This document shows, in pieces, positions 1 through 6,616 of a stretch of DNA of 7,204 bases. The DNA is taken from NCBI GenBank assembly GCA_017380955.1, contig JAFOCZ010000187.1, positions 1 through 7,204 on the forward strand. Reading direction: 5' to 3'. Positions within the stretch are counted from its first letter, which is position 1. Every line of letters begins with the position of its first letter. This stretch comes from Alistipes sp. Its GTDB lineage: Bacteria > Bacteroidota > Bacteroidia > Bacteroidales > Rikenellaceae. The notes below the pieces were generated by a model that saw only the letters and a program-made list of their open reading frames with translations, did not search any database and was not told the origin of the DNA. The position numbers were made by a program, and so were the translations under genes.

Positions 1-1
1 G

Positions 2-697
2 GGCGGTAAGGGTATCGGTAAGTTTCAGGCTATGCTGGCGGACTTCACCGAGCCTCTGCACGAGGTTATTCGTGGTTTCCACAATATCCGCTGGCGTTTC
101 GAGCAGTGGGATAGCGCTTTGGCTATGGATAAGGCAGGACGAAAAGCCTCGCTTGCCACGGAGATAGAGTGGATAGAGTCTCGTCGCGCGCAGATGCTCG
201 CATTCTGGAGTATGGTCGAGAGTGGTGAGTTGCCTATGCGCGTTACGCATAACGACACAAAGTTGAGTAATATTCTCTTCGACCAAAACGACGATGTGCT
301 CTGCGTCATAGACCTCGATACTGTTATGAGCAGCACGTCGCTCAACGACTTTGGCGATGCCATTCGTTCCTACACCAATACAGGAGCGGAGGATGACCGC
401 AACCTCGACAATGTCTCTATGAATATCGATATCTTCAGAGCATATGCCGAGGGATATCTCTCTGAGCGTAAGGCCTCTATGACCGCTACGGAGAGGGAGT
501 GGCTGGCATTCTCGGCGCTCTATATCACCTATGAGCAGGTGTTGCGCTTCCTGATGGACTACATCGATGGCGACACCTACTACAAGACTCGCTATGCGGA
601 GCATAATCTTGTACGTACCCACGCTCAGTATAAGTTGCTTCAGAGTATGGAGGCGCAATACCCCGCAATGCAGGCAGCGGTAAAGGCATTGCTTTAG
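2..697 (+). CDS. N-acetylhexosamine 1-kinase-like phosphotransferase (APH fold), 5'-truncated
   Basis: This is the C-terminal 231 residues of a small-molecule kinase. The frame is open from base 2, so the start lies outside the window and the ATG at 32 is internal. Visible residues include the Brenner motif H83-N-D85-x4-N90, with D85 the likely catalytic base, and the metal-binding D104-L-D106 in VIDLDTVM. The FHNIRWRFEQW stretch and HNDTKLSNILFD strongly resemble bifidobacterial NahK, which phosphorylates GlcNAc/GalNAc at C1 with ATP. NahK proteins are about 360 residues, so roughly 130 are missing here. Bacteroidales homologues have often been labelled mucin-desulfatase-associated proteins. 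The likely role is cytoplasmic salvage of amino sugars from host or mucin glycans, feeding a UDP-sugar pyrophosphorylase. It lies 74 bases upstream of the MFS gene, with no clear promoter between, so cotranscription is likely. The kinase fold is near certain; the hexosamine substrate is inferred from motif similarity. Confidence 0.85.
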   Translation, partial: GGKGIGKFQAMLADFTEPLHEVIRGFHNIRWRFEQWDSALAMDKAGRKASLATEIEWIESRRAQMLAFWSMVESGELPMRVTHNDTKLSNILFDQNDDVLCVIDLDTVMSSTSLNDFGDAIRSYTNTGAEDDRNLDNVSMNIDIFRAYAEGYLSERKASMTATEREWLAFSALYITYEQVLRFLMDYIDGDTYYKTRYAEHNLVRTHAQYKLLQSMEAQYPAMQAAVKALL

Positions 698-740
698 GCA
701 GACGGCTCTATTTAGTATGATTTATGAGATTGGAGGCATA

Positions 741-752
741 ATGGAATTATAA
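741..752 (+). other. Three-codon mini-ORF (Met-Glu-Leu-stop) behind a Shine-Dalgarno-like GGAGG
   Basis: In the 74-base gap between the kinase and the MFS gene, GGAGG (732-736) sits four bases before an ATG. That ATG opens only ATG-GAA-TTA-TAA. The SD-like sequence is stronger than anything in front of the MFS start at 772, where only an A/T-rich ATATTAGCACT leader is seen. Ribosome loading here could affect MFS translation, or this could be chance. No TAnnTTTG box is visible in the gap. Confidence 0.25.
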
Positions 753-771
753 CGCACACAATATTAGCACT

Positions 772-1980
772 ATGGCAACGGAAACAAAAGATAGACTCTG
801 GACACGCAATTATGTCTTTGTCTGCATATCGGCATTTATGATGTCGTTCTCGTTCTTTATCCTTGTGCCGACATTGCCGTTGTACCTCAAGGATACCTTC
901 GGCATCAGCCAGGCATTGGTGGGTGTGGTGCTCTCGTGCTATGTTGTCGCGGTGCTTAGCGTGAGACCTTTGGCAGGTTTTGTCGCCGACACGTTGCCAC
1001 GCAAAAGTGTCTACATTGCTGCATATGCGGTCTTTGTGGCATCGTTCCTCGGCTACTTCTTCATCACGCAGACCCTGGCGTTGTTCATCCTTCTGCGTAT
1101 ATTCCACGGATTCTCATTCGGTATGCTCACCACGGCGGGAAATACCCTTGTGATAGATGTTATGCCATCATCACGTCGTGGCGAAGGCTTGGGATATTAT
1201 GGCGTTACGAACAACCTCGCTATGGCATTTGGCCCTATGGCGGGTCTCTTCGTGATAACCTCGGGTAGTTATACGCTGCTGTTCCTAACCTCGTTGGTTA
1301 CGGGTACGGTGGGCTTGATACTCGCATCGTTGGTGCGTGCACCACGCAAGACGTTGGAGAGGACGGAGTTCAAACTCTCCGCCGACCGCTTCTTCCTCAA
1401 GGAGGGCATACGCGCCTGTTTCGCCTTCTTCCTGCTGGCTATGCCTTATGGTATGACCACAAGTTATATGGCGTTGTATGCTCGCGAGGTGGGTATCACG
1501 CACAACGCAGGCCTCTTCTTCACGGTTATGGCCGCAGGTCTCATATCCTCACGTCTCCACTCTGGCAAGCGTGTGGATAAGGGTTTTGTGACGGAGACCA
1601 TACGCACAGGTATCTGCATAGCCTTCCTCGGTGCTTGTGGCGAGGCGCTGCTCTCTACCGTGGCATCGTGGAGCATCGCAGCGGCATATGTCACCTACTT
1701 CCTCACGGCATTCCTCTTTGGCTATGGCTATGGCACTATGTTCCCAGCATACAACACCCTCTTCATAAACCTTGCGCCAAACTCACGTCGTGCCACGGCA
1801 AATGCCACATACCTCACAGGTTGGGATGTGGGCATCGGCGGTGGTATGCTCGTTGGTGGTGCTATCTCGGAGTCGGGATATGTGCACTGCTATATCTTGG
1901 GCGCAGCGTTTGTCGTTGTGGCGCTGCTCTTCTTCGTGCGTTTCGTAACGCCACACTTCCACGCCCACCGTCTCAGGTAG
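772..1980 (+). CDS. Major facilitator superfamily transporter, 12 TM
   Basis: This 402-residue inner-membrane secondary transporter has the usual MFS length and about twelve hydrophobic segments. They start with residues 14-38 and end with residues 372-393, and a charged cytoplasmic linker near 188-212 separates the two six-helix halves. A motif-A-like loop lies between TM2 and TM3 (R65-PLAGFVAD-TLPRKS). SSRRGEGLGYYG (133-144), after TM4, is typical of DHA1/AraJ-like sugar-efflux and drug-efflux MFS proteins. A weak second copy of motif A sits at 257-271, as expected for the second half. The ATG at 772 is the first in frame that gives a complete TM1. Substrate and direction cannot be read from sequence. 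The adjacent NahK-like kinase suggests a sugar, amino sugar or disaccharide, but efflux of a toxic compound is also possible. The downstream AraC gene is a candidate regulator. The family call is firm; the substrate is unknown. Confidence 0.9.
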   Translation: MATETKDRLWTRNYVFVCISAFMMSFSFFILVPTLPLYLKDTFGISQALVGVVLSCYVVAVLSVRPLAGFVADTLPRKSVYIAAYAVFVASFLGYFFITQTLALFILLRIFHGFSFGMLTTAGNTLVIDVMPSSRRGEGLGYYGVTNNLAMAFGPMAGLFVITSGSYTLLFLTSLVTGTVGLILASLVRAPRKTLERTEFKLSADRFFLKEGIRACFAFFLLAMPYGMTTSYMALYAREVGITHNAGLFFTVMAAGLISSRLHSGKRVDKGFVTETIRTGICIAFLGACGEALLSTVASWSIAAAYVTYFLTAFLFGYGYGTMFPAYNTLFINLAPNSRRATANATYLTGWDVGIGGGMLVGGAISESGYVHCYILGAAFVVVALLFFVRFVTPHFHAHRLR

Positions 1981-2023
1981 CCGACCATAAGCGTATACAC
2001 TTGCGGTCAAGCCTTGGAACGTT

Positions 2024-2055
2024 GTTGTTAGGCATAATTATCGTAGATATCTTTG
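2024..2055 (+). promoter_or_regulatory. Bacteroidota-type promoter of the AraC-family gene
   Basis: TATCTTTG at 2048-2055 matches the TAnnTTTG -7 consensus exactly. GTTG at 2024-2027 matches the -33 TTTG in three of four bases, with a 20-base spacer. Transcription would start near 2060-2063, leaving a leader of only about 15-18 bases before the ATG at 2078. The -7 box lies inside the left arm of the inverted repeat at 2047-2079. Confidence 0.65.
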
Positions 2056-2079
2056 TGCAAATCTAAAACACAAAGATAT
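2047..2079. repeat. Perfect 11-base inverted repeat over promoter and start codon: probable operator
   Basis: ATATCTTTGTG (2047-2057) and its exact complement CACAAAGATAT (2069-2079) are separated by 11 bases. Their centres are 22 bases apart, about two helical turns, which suits a dimeric regulator or two tandem HTH contacts. The left arm contains the -7 box and the right arm ends inside the ATG. With a transcript start near 2060-2063, the RNA would lack the left arm, so a DNA operator is more likely than an mRNA hairpin. Negative autoregulation by the AraC protein is the simplest inference. Confidence 0.6.
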
Positions 2080-2677
2080 GATTTCGGGATTTAACTGCGG
2101 TGATGTGCTTCGCAATGTGACGATAGAGCATCGACAAATTAAGTATAACAGAGACATAGAGATTACAACCGAGAGTTGCTGCATCCTCTACCTTATAAGT
2201 GGCAGGTGCTGCATCCCTAAATCCGACATCACGCTAACCTCCGCCTCTCCCACAATCCTCGACGCTGGTCGCCATACGGTGCAGTGCCGCTTGGGTGGTG
2301 ATGCTATTGTGGAGATTGTCGTGGTGCATATAAATCGTGAGAGGTTGTTCCACACCGCACCCCAATGCCGTGAGCAGCAACGTTTCGAGGCTGCGGTGCT
2401 CAGGGCTATTGCCACCAGTGTCTCTGTCGACGACCTCGCCTCGGTATGTTGCCTCTCGGTGTCTACCTTCAAGCGACGCTTCTTCGACTACTACGGCACA
2501 CCGCCACATAGGTGGCTCCTATGGCGCAGACTCGAGATTGCCGAGGCTATGCTCCGCCATACCACAATCCCCACCTTCGTGGTGGCACACCTATGTGGGT
2601 TTATCAACGTCTCGCACTTCATAGCCACCTTCAAGCGCCGATATAACGTAACGCCGTCGCGTATTTCACCCCAGTAA
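2078..2677 (+). CDS. AraC/XylS-family transcriptional regulator, short and cysteine-rich
   Basis: This 199-residue DNA-binding regulator is shorter than the usual 270-300 of the family. The C-terminal AraC domain (about 100-197) carries both helix-turn-helix units: HTH1 near 117-136 (VDDLASVCCLSVSTFKRRFF) and HTH2 near 164-189, ending in the family signature FKRRYNVTPSR. The N-terminal region of roughly 95 residues is probably a reduced cupin-like sensor domain (short beta-rich segments, GRHTVQCRLGG). No ligand can be named. There are ten cysteines, including three CC pairs (34-35, 44-45, 124-125), which is unusual for a cytoplasmic regulator of this size. The gene has its own promoter and operator-like repeat, lies 97 bases after the MFS gene, and converges on the capsule-type operon. 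Likely targets are its own promoter and possibly the MFS gene or the convergent operon. The family call is firm; the regulon is unknown. Confidence 0.9.
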   Translation: MISGFNCGDVLRNVTIEHRQIKYNRDIEITTESCCILYLISGRCCIPKSDITLTSASPTILDAGRHTVQCRLGGDAIVEIVVVHINRERLFHTAPQCREQQRFEAAVLRAIATSVSVDDLASVCCLSVSTFKRRFFDYYGTPPHRWLLWRRLEIAEAMLRHTTIPTFVVAHLCGFINVSHFIATFKRRYNVTPSRISPQ

Positions 2678-2680
2678 ACA

Positions 2681-2717
2681 ATAACGCCAATGTCGTAGTT
2701 ACGAACATTGGCGTTAT
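2681..2717. terminator. Bidirectional terminator hairpin between convergent genes
   Basis: ATAACGCCAATGT (2681-2693) pairs perfectly with ACATTGGCGTTAT (2705-2717), and an inner CGT/ACG can extend the stem past one bulged A, leaving an AGTT loop. It begins three bases after the AraC stop and ends nine bases before the dehydrogenase stop, so one hairpin can serve both transcripts. The flanking U-tracts are weak (TGTTTACT on the - strand, GTATTG on the + strand). Confidence 0.75.
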
Positions 2718-2726
2718 GTATTGCAC

Positions 2727-3740
2727 TTATCGGGCTATGCGCTCCATTCCCCAATTATACACCTTGTCTATGGTAGGGGTGTCGATGTTATACTTTTGGG
2801 CAAGTTCCTTTATAAATCGCAGGCCATATGGGAAGTCCTCGGTGAAGTAGCGACTCTCAAAGTCGGGAATCCAGCCACCCTCAACCTCCTTCATTGGCGA
2901 TGTTATGGTCTGAAACGCTGCGATATTCGATATTTTATGTGTTAGTGATGCCGCATCATACGACTCGTAGTAGTCGAGCAATCGTGGTATGCTTCCCTTC
3001 TCAACGGGGAGTTTGTCCAGAAGCATCATAAACTCGTCATCCATAGCCATTATACACTCCGATGCCATATCTGTCCACTCCTTGTAGAAGAGTATGTTGT
3101 GGTCGTATACCTCGCCACTCCAATCCCCCCACATAGCATACAATCTGCCAGTATGGAGTATAGGGTTGCTATTGGTGAGGCTCACCTCGTAGAAATTTTT
3201 CAGGAGTTTCGTGGGGGTTATGAAGAGTCGCTCTACCTCGCATCTGAATGCCTCCTCATCCGCAATATTCTCACACGCTATGGCAACCTCTTTTTTATAT
3301 CCGAGCAGGTTTGCCGATTTGCCATACTCCTCTACGCGAGCTATGAACGGTGAGCGCTGGAAGCCAAAGAGTTTTGTGCCGTCGGGGAGTATATCGTGTG
3401 CCGCGAAGAAGAATCCTGTGTTGCTTACGATGCTTCCAATCGTTGTCGATGCTGTGATATATGGCTTTATATCTCTCAGTGTCTTCTCAATGAGAAATCC
3501 TGGCAGACATAGGAATACTATGTCGCTCTGAGGTATAACCTCCTCGGCATTGCTCGATATATGTGCTATGTGACCCTCAAAGATTTTTCCGTTGATATCC
3601 TTTACAACAATATCGTTGTTCCATCTCTCGGGTCGTCCTGTGAAGATTGACACTGCGACGTTAGGCTGTGAGGAGAATACTCCTGCGCAGACGTGTCCTA
3701 ACGAACCACCTCCTATTATGGTGATTTGCAGCATCTTCAT
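2727..3740 (-). CDS. Octopine/nopaline dehydrogenase-family NAD(P)-dependent oxidoreductase (opine dehydrogenase)
   Basis: This 337-residue cytoplasmic enzyme has a two-domain opine dehydrogenase layout and length. The N-terminal Rossmann domain starts at once, with the dinucleotide motif G10-GGSL-G15 after ITII and a second strand ending SIFTGR. The C-terminal helical octopine-DH domain has SNPILHTGRLY, where H196 corresponds to the family's catalytic histidine, and EDFPYGL near 301-307, where D302 is the probable partner acid. Family members reductively condense the amino group of an amino acid or amine with a 2-oxo acid such as pyruvate, giving a secondary amine (opine). The ATG at 3740 overlaps the stop of the upstream fusion gene (TAATG), so translation is probably coupled. 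A second Met at residue 3 is an alternative start. Being last in a cytidylyltransferase/PGT operon suggests it modifies the activated amine made there rather than a free metabolite. The family call is good; the substrates are inferred. Confidence 0.85.
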   Translation of the reverse strand: MKMLQITIIGGGSLGHVCAGVFSSQPNVAVSIFTGRPERWNNDIVVKDINGKIFEGHIAHISSNAEEVIPQSDIVFLCLPGFLIEKTLRDIKPYITASTTIGSIVSNTGFFFAAHDILPDGTKLFGFQRSPFIARVEEYGKSANLLGYKKEVAIACENIADEEAFRCEVERLFITPTKLLKNFYEVSLTNSNPILHTGRLYAMWGDWSGEVYDHNILFYKEWTDMASECIMAMDDEFMMLLDKLPVEKGSIPRLLDYYESYDAASLTHKISNIAAFQTITSPMKEVEGGWIPDFESRYFTEDFPYGLRFIKELAQKYNIDTPTIDKVYNWGMERIAR

Positions 3741-5557
3741 TACATATATGTTTTAAGTGCCTCTACAAGACGGTGGTTATCCTTGCGGTCGCGCACTGCA
3801 AGACGTATGTAGTTGCGGTTGTTGAACGCCGCCTTCGACGAGCAATCCTTGATGAGGATGTCGTAGTCGGCAAGCAGACGCACTGCCAACTCTCGCGCCG
3901 AGTACCTACCACCGCGAATCTCACAGAGGAAGTAGTTTGCCTGTGATGGTATAACGTGCAGATAGTCAACACCCTGCAACTCCTCGTAGAAGAGTTTACG
4001 CTCCTCGCGGAACAACTCACAAGCCTTGAGGTAGTCCTTGTGATACTTCTCGTATATCTGCATATAGAACTCGCCAAACGAGTTTATGTTCCATATCGCC
4101 ACCTCCTTCTTTAGTCGTGCTATGAGGTCTTTGTCGCCACTTGCCACAACGCCGAGGCGGAATCCTGGCACACCATACGACTTCGAGATGCTCTTCACGA
4201 CGCTGAGGTGTGGGTTACCCTCCAAAATCTCATCCTTGAGGAGTGAGAACTCACCCTCCACATCCACAAAGTCCACAAACGACTCATCCACAACAAACCT
4301 CATACCTCGCTCCTTGGTCCACGCTATGAGGCGCATAAGGTCGTCGTATGGTATGTAGTTTCCCGAAGGGTTATCGGGGTTGATGAGTAGCAGCGTGTCG
4401 CAATCGCCATCACCGAAGTATCGCATAATATCCTCGGCATCGTAGCGCAGGTCGTCGTTTTGTGGCACGAAGGACTTGATGCGCTCCTGGGCGGCTCTGT
4501 TAGGGTACTCCTCGAAGGTGGGGTATATAACACCCGTGCGACCCATATGCTGCTCCACGAGAGCCTTTATAAGTTCTGCAGCGCCATTGCCCACCACCAC
4601 ATAATCCTGATTTATGCCGAAATACTTGGCTGCAAGGAGGCTGTTTACGCGCATTCCCGAGGGGTATTCACGCATCAGGGTCTCGAAACTCGCCTTTATC
4701 TCGTCAATCATCTGCTGCGGTGGGAAGTATGGATTTACCAGATAGCAGAAGTCCAGCAGATGAGGGTAGCGCCAGTAACCGCCAAAGCGTGATGATATAG
4801 CACGGAAACGCTCCTCGTCGCTTGTCGCGAAGATGCTCGATGCGATATCGAGATCCTGAACATCATCAATCTCATACCACTTCTCACCATCGAGGGGCAA
4901 TGCCTTGAGTGGTGAGTCGTCAAGGAGTGTGATAACCTTCAGCACCTGCTCATAATACTCATTCTTACCCAGTGCGTGGCAATAGGCCTCGAGGAACGGA
5001 ACGTAGTGTGTCGTCGAGAACTCCTTGCTGAACTTATAGATATTTACAGTCTTGTAGTAGTGGTCGATGTCGGAGTAGCGGAATCTATCCTTACCTAAGA
5101 ACTCCGCAATCTTATTGTCGTTGTCGAGGGTCACCACAGTGCCATCCATCCAACTCTCATACTTATCCACAAGGGCGATATTTGGGTCGCTATCCTCAAT
5201 AATCTTTCTAACAACGTCGCTCTCGAAGATGAGGTCCGACTCCAGCAGCAGCGTGTCATCCTCGAGGAGATGCTCGCGGGCCAGGAACAATGAGTATATG
5301 TTATTTGTCTTGTCGTAGATGCTATTCTCGACATAGGTAATCTCCATACCCTTGTACTTATCACCCACGTGGTCCACTACGTTCTGGGCGTTGTATCCCA
5401 CAACGAGTATCACTCTGCGAATGTTCAACTCATCCAAGATGTCGAGGGTGCGGTCTATAAGTTTTATGCCGTTTACCTCGAGCATACACTTGGTGTTGTT
5501 GTTTGTGAGAGCGCCAAGACGGCGACCCATTCCTGCTGCTAAGATTATTGCTTGCAT
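3740..5557 (-). CDS. Bifunctional LicC-like cytidylyltransferase / HisC-CobD-like PLP enzyme
   Basis: The 605 residues hold two complete enzymes. Residues 1 to about 245 are a nucleotidyltransferase of the LicC/sugar-nucleotide type: LAAGMGRRLG (6-15) for NTP binding, K23 in TKCMLEVNG, LLLESD (104-108) with metal-binding D108, and acidic EIDD (229-232) near the domain end. Residues about 265-605 are a fold-type I PLP enzyme: GNGAAELI (323-330) for the phosphate group, N393-PDNPSG, D424-ES, SISKSYGVPGFRLG with PLP lysine K459, and R585 in YIRLAV for the substrate acid group. HisC and CobD act on phosphorylated amino acids or amino alcohols. Campylobacter capsule enzymes of this PLP type make ethanolamine phosphate or serinol phosphate. 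The inferred reaction is therefore synthesis of an aminoalkyl phosphate and its CTP-dependent activation to a CDP form. The gene is 27 bases after the sugar transferase gene and overlaps the next gene by one base. A phosphonate (2-aminoethylphosphonate) route is an alternative, but no pepM or decarboxylase gene is present. Domains are firm; the substrate is inferred. Confidence 0.88.
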   Translation of the reverse strand: MQAIILAAGMGRRLGALTNNNTKCMLEVNGIKLIDRTLDILDELNIRRVILVVGYNAQNVVDHVGDKYKGMEITYVENSIYDKTNNIYSLFLAREHLLEDDTLLLESDLIFESDVVRKIIEDSDPNIALVDKYESWMDGTVVTLDNDNKIAEFLGKDRFRYSDIDHYYKTVNIYKFSKEFSTTHYVPFLEAYCHALGKNEYYEQVLKVITLLDDSPLKALPLDGEKWYEIDDVQDLDIASSIFATSDEERFRAISSRFGGYWRYPHLLDFCYLVNPYFPPQQMIDEIKASFETLMREYPSGMRVNSLLAAKYFGINQDYVVVGNGAAELIKALVEQHMGRTGVIYPTFEEYPNRAAQERIKSFVPQNDDLRYDAEDIMRYFGDGDCDTLLLINPDNPSGNYIPYDDLMRLIAWTKERGMRFVVDESFVDFVDVEGEFSLLKDEILEGNPHLSVVKSISKSYGVPGFRLGVVASGDKDLIARLKKEVAIWNINSFGEFYMQIYEKYHKDYLKACELFREERKLFYEELQGVDYLHVIPSQANYFLCEIRGGRYSARELAVRLLADYDILIKDCSSKAAFNNRNYIRLAVRDRKDNHRLVEALKTYM

Positions 5558-5584
5558 ATAGTTTGTAAGTAGTTTTTCGTAATC

Positions 5585-6583
5585 CTAAAACCTCTTGCCA
5601 AAGACTATGGCGCAGAAGGTGTAGAAGAGTATCTTCATATCGAATCTCCACGAGCGATTCTGCAGATAGTAGAGGTCATACTCCAGGCGGCGTAGCATCT
5701 TCTCCATAGTGTCGGTATAGCCGTTGTAGAGCGTCGCATAACTTGTCACGCCGGGGCGTATCTGATAGAGATACTCATAGCGCTTGTCATACTCCATAAT
5801 CTGGTCGATGTAGAACTGTCGCTCGGGGCGAGGGCCTATGAATGCCATATCGCCACGCAGCACATTCCACAACTGTGGTAACTCATCAAGGTGATGCGCG
5901 CGCAGGAATCTTCCCACCTTCGTAAGACGGCGGTCATACATACCGCTCGAGTGGCTTAGTTGAGGGCCATTCTTCTCGGCATCGAGGCGCATAGTGCGGA
6001 ATTTGTAGATGTTGAAAGGTTTGCCATAGCGTCCTATGCGCTCCTGCTTGAATATCGCAGGGCCGCCATCCTCTCTGCGCACAAGGATGTATATGATAAG
6101 GAACAGTGGCGCAAAGATTATCATCGCCACAAGGGCAAAAATAAAGTCTACGAGGCGCTTGGTACGTCGTGCAAATGTCGACATACCATCTTTGATATAA
6201 CCCGTCTTGGCAACCTCATCGCTGATTGTGGTATGCACCCAGCGGTTGTTCTTCTTGGCACTGGTGCTGCGAATGTCGTTGACCCACGATGTGTATGCTG
6301 CATCGCTAAACGTGGCGGTGAAGTCCATCCTGAGGTGCTGCTCCTCGCTCTCGATATTAGCACCCGAGCATATGCGGCTGAGGGTCTCGTTACCCACCAT
6401 CACACACGCCATATCCATCTCGGTGCAGTATCTGTCTATGGTGTGGTATCCGGCGCTGCTTGCCATATGCTGCAATCCATACGCCGATTTGCCATACGCC
6501 ACCCACGTCCCTGAGTCACTGAGGTAGTGGCAGTGTATGGTGTCACCGCTGTTGGTCTGCTCTATGTGGAGTATATTATCCAT
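5585..6583 (-). CDS. Polyprenyl-phosphate sugar-1-phosphate transferase (bacterial sugar transferase family) with extra N-terminal domain
   Basis: This 332-residue membrane-associated enzyme initiates a lipid-linked glycan by moving a sugar phosphate from a nucleotide sugar to undecaprenyl phosphate at the inner face of the cytoplasmic membrane. The catalytic domain (about 136-332) is standard. A basic RRTKR leads into one re-entrant hydrophobic helix (145-168, with P159). Then come FKQERIGRYGKPFNIYKFRTM, the catalytic D233-E234 dyad in HLDELPQL, GPRPERQ (250-256) and RPGVTSYA (276-283). Residues 1-135 are soluble, without membrane helices, unlike the four-helix N-terminus of WbaP/WcaJ, and I do not recognise them. 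The ATG at 6583 is preferred over an in-frame ATG at 6619, because that one lies inside the -7 promoter box and upstream of the expected transcript start. It is the first gene of the three-gene operon. The sugar donor cannot be named. Confidence 0.9.
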   Translation of the reverse strand: MDNILHIEQTNSGDTIHCHYLSDSGTWVAYGKSAYGLQHMASSAGYHTIDRYCTEMDMACVMVGNETLSRICSGANIESEEQHLRMDFTATFSDAAYTSWVNDIRSTSAKKNNRWVHTTISDEVAKTGYIKDGMSTFARRTKRLVDFIFALVAMIIFAPLFLIIYILVRREDGGPAIFKQERIGRYGKPFNIYKFRTMRLDAEKNGPQLSHSSGMYDRRLTKVGRFLRAHHLDELPQLWNVLRGDMAFIGPRPERQFYIDQIMEYDKRYEYLYQIRPGVTSYATLYNGYTDTMEKMLRRLEYDLYYLQNRSWRFDMKILFYTFCAIVFGKRF

Positions 6584-6616
6584 TACTATTACTTTATGTA
6601 TCTTTGGGGGTTTATA

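Noticed and set aside
712..1107. 131-residue - strand frame across the MFS gene start
   Set aside because: Its composition is highly charged and Cys/His/Gln-rich, typical of a reverse-strand shadow of hydrophobic helices, with no family signature.
1635..2066. 143-residue + strand frame reaching past the MFS stop
   Set aside because: It is a +2 frame shadow of the MFS gene. It runs into the AraC promoter and has unnatural Trp/Cys/His-rich composition.
2047..2079. RNA hairpin hiding the AraC start codon
   Set aside because: The left arm overlaps the predicted -7 box, so a transcript from that promoter would lack it. A DNA operator fits better unless transcripts read through from the MFS gene.
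3740..5557. Aminoethylphosphonate (phosphonate) biosynthesis as the operon's role
   Set aside because: Not chosen as the main reading: no PEP mutase or phosphonopyruvate decarboxylase gene is in this apparently complete operon, and the PLP half looks HisC/CobD-like. It is kept as an alternative.
3740..5557. Choline-specific LicC (phosphocholine) pathway
   Set aside because: No choline kinase, choline transporter or LicD is present, and the attached PLP domain implies that the alcohol phosphate is made from an amino acid or DHAP.
5430..5651. 73-residue - strand frame bridging the sugar transferase/fusion gap
   Set aside because: It lies out of frame over two well-supported genes. The 27-base gap holds no start signal for it.
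5960..6514. 184-residue + strand frame across the sugar transferase gene
   Set aside because: It is antisense to a gene with full catalytic motifs, shows no recognisable domain, and reflects the codon bias of the real gene.
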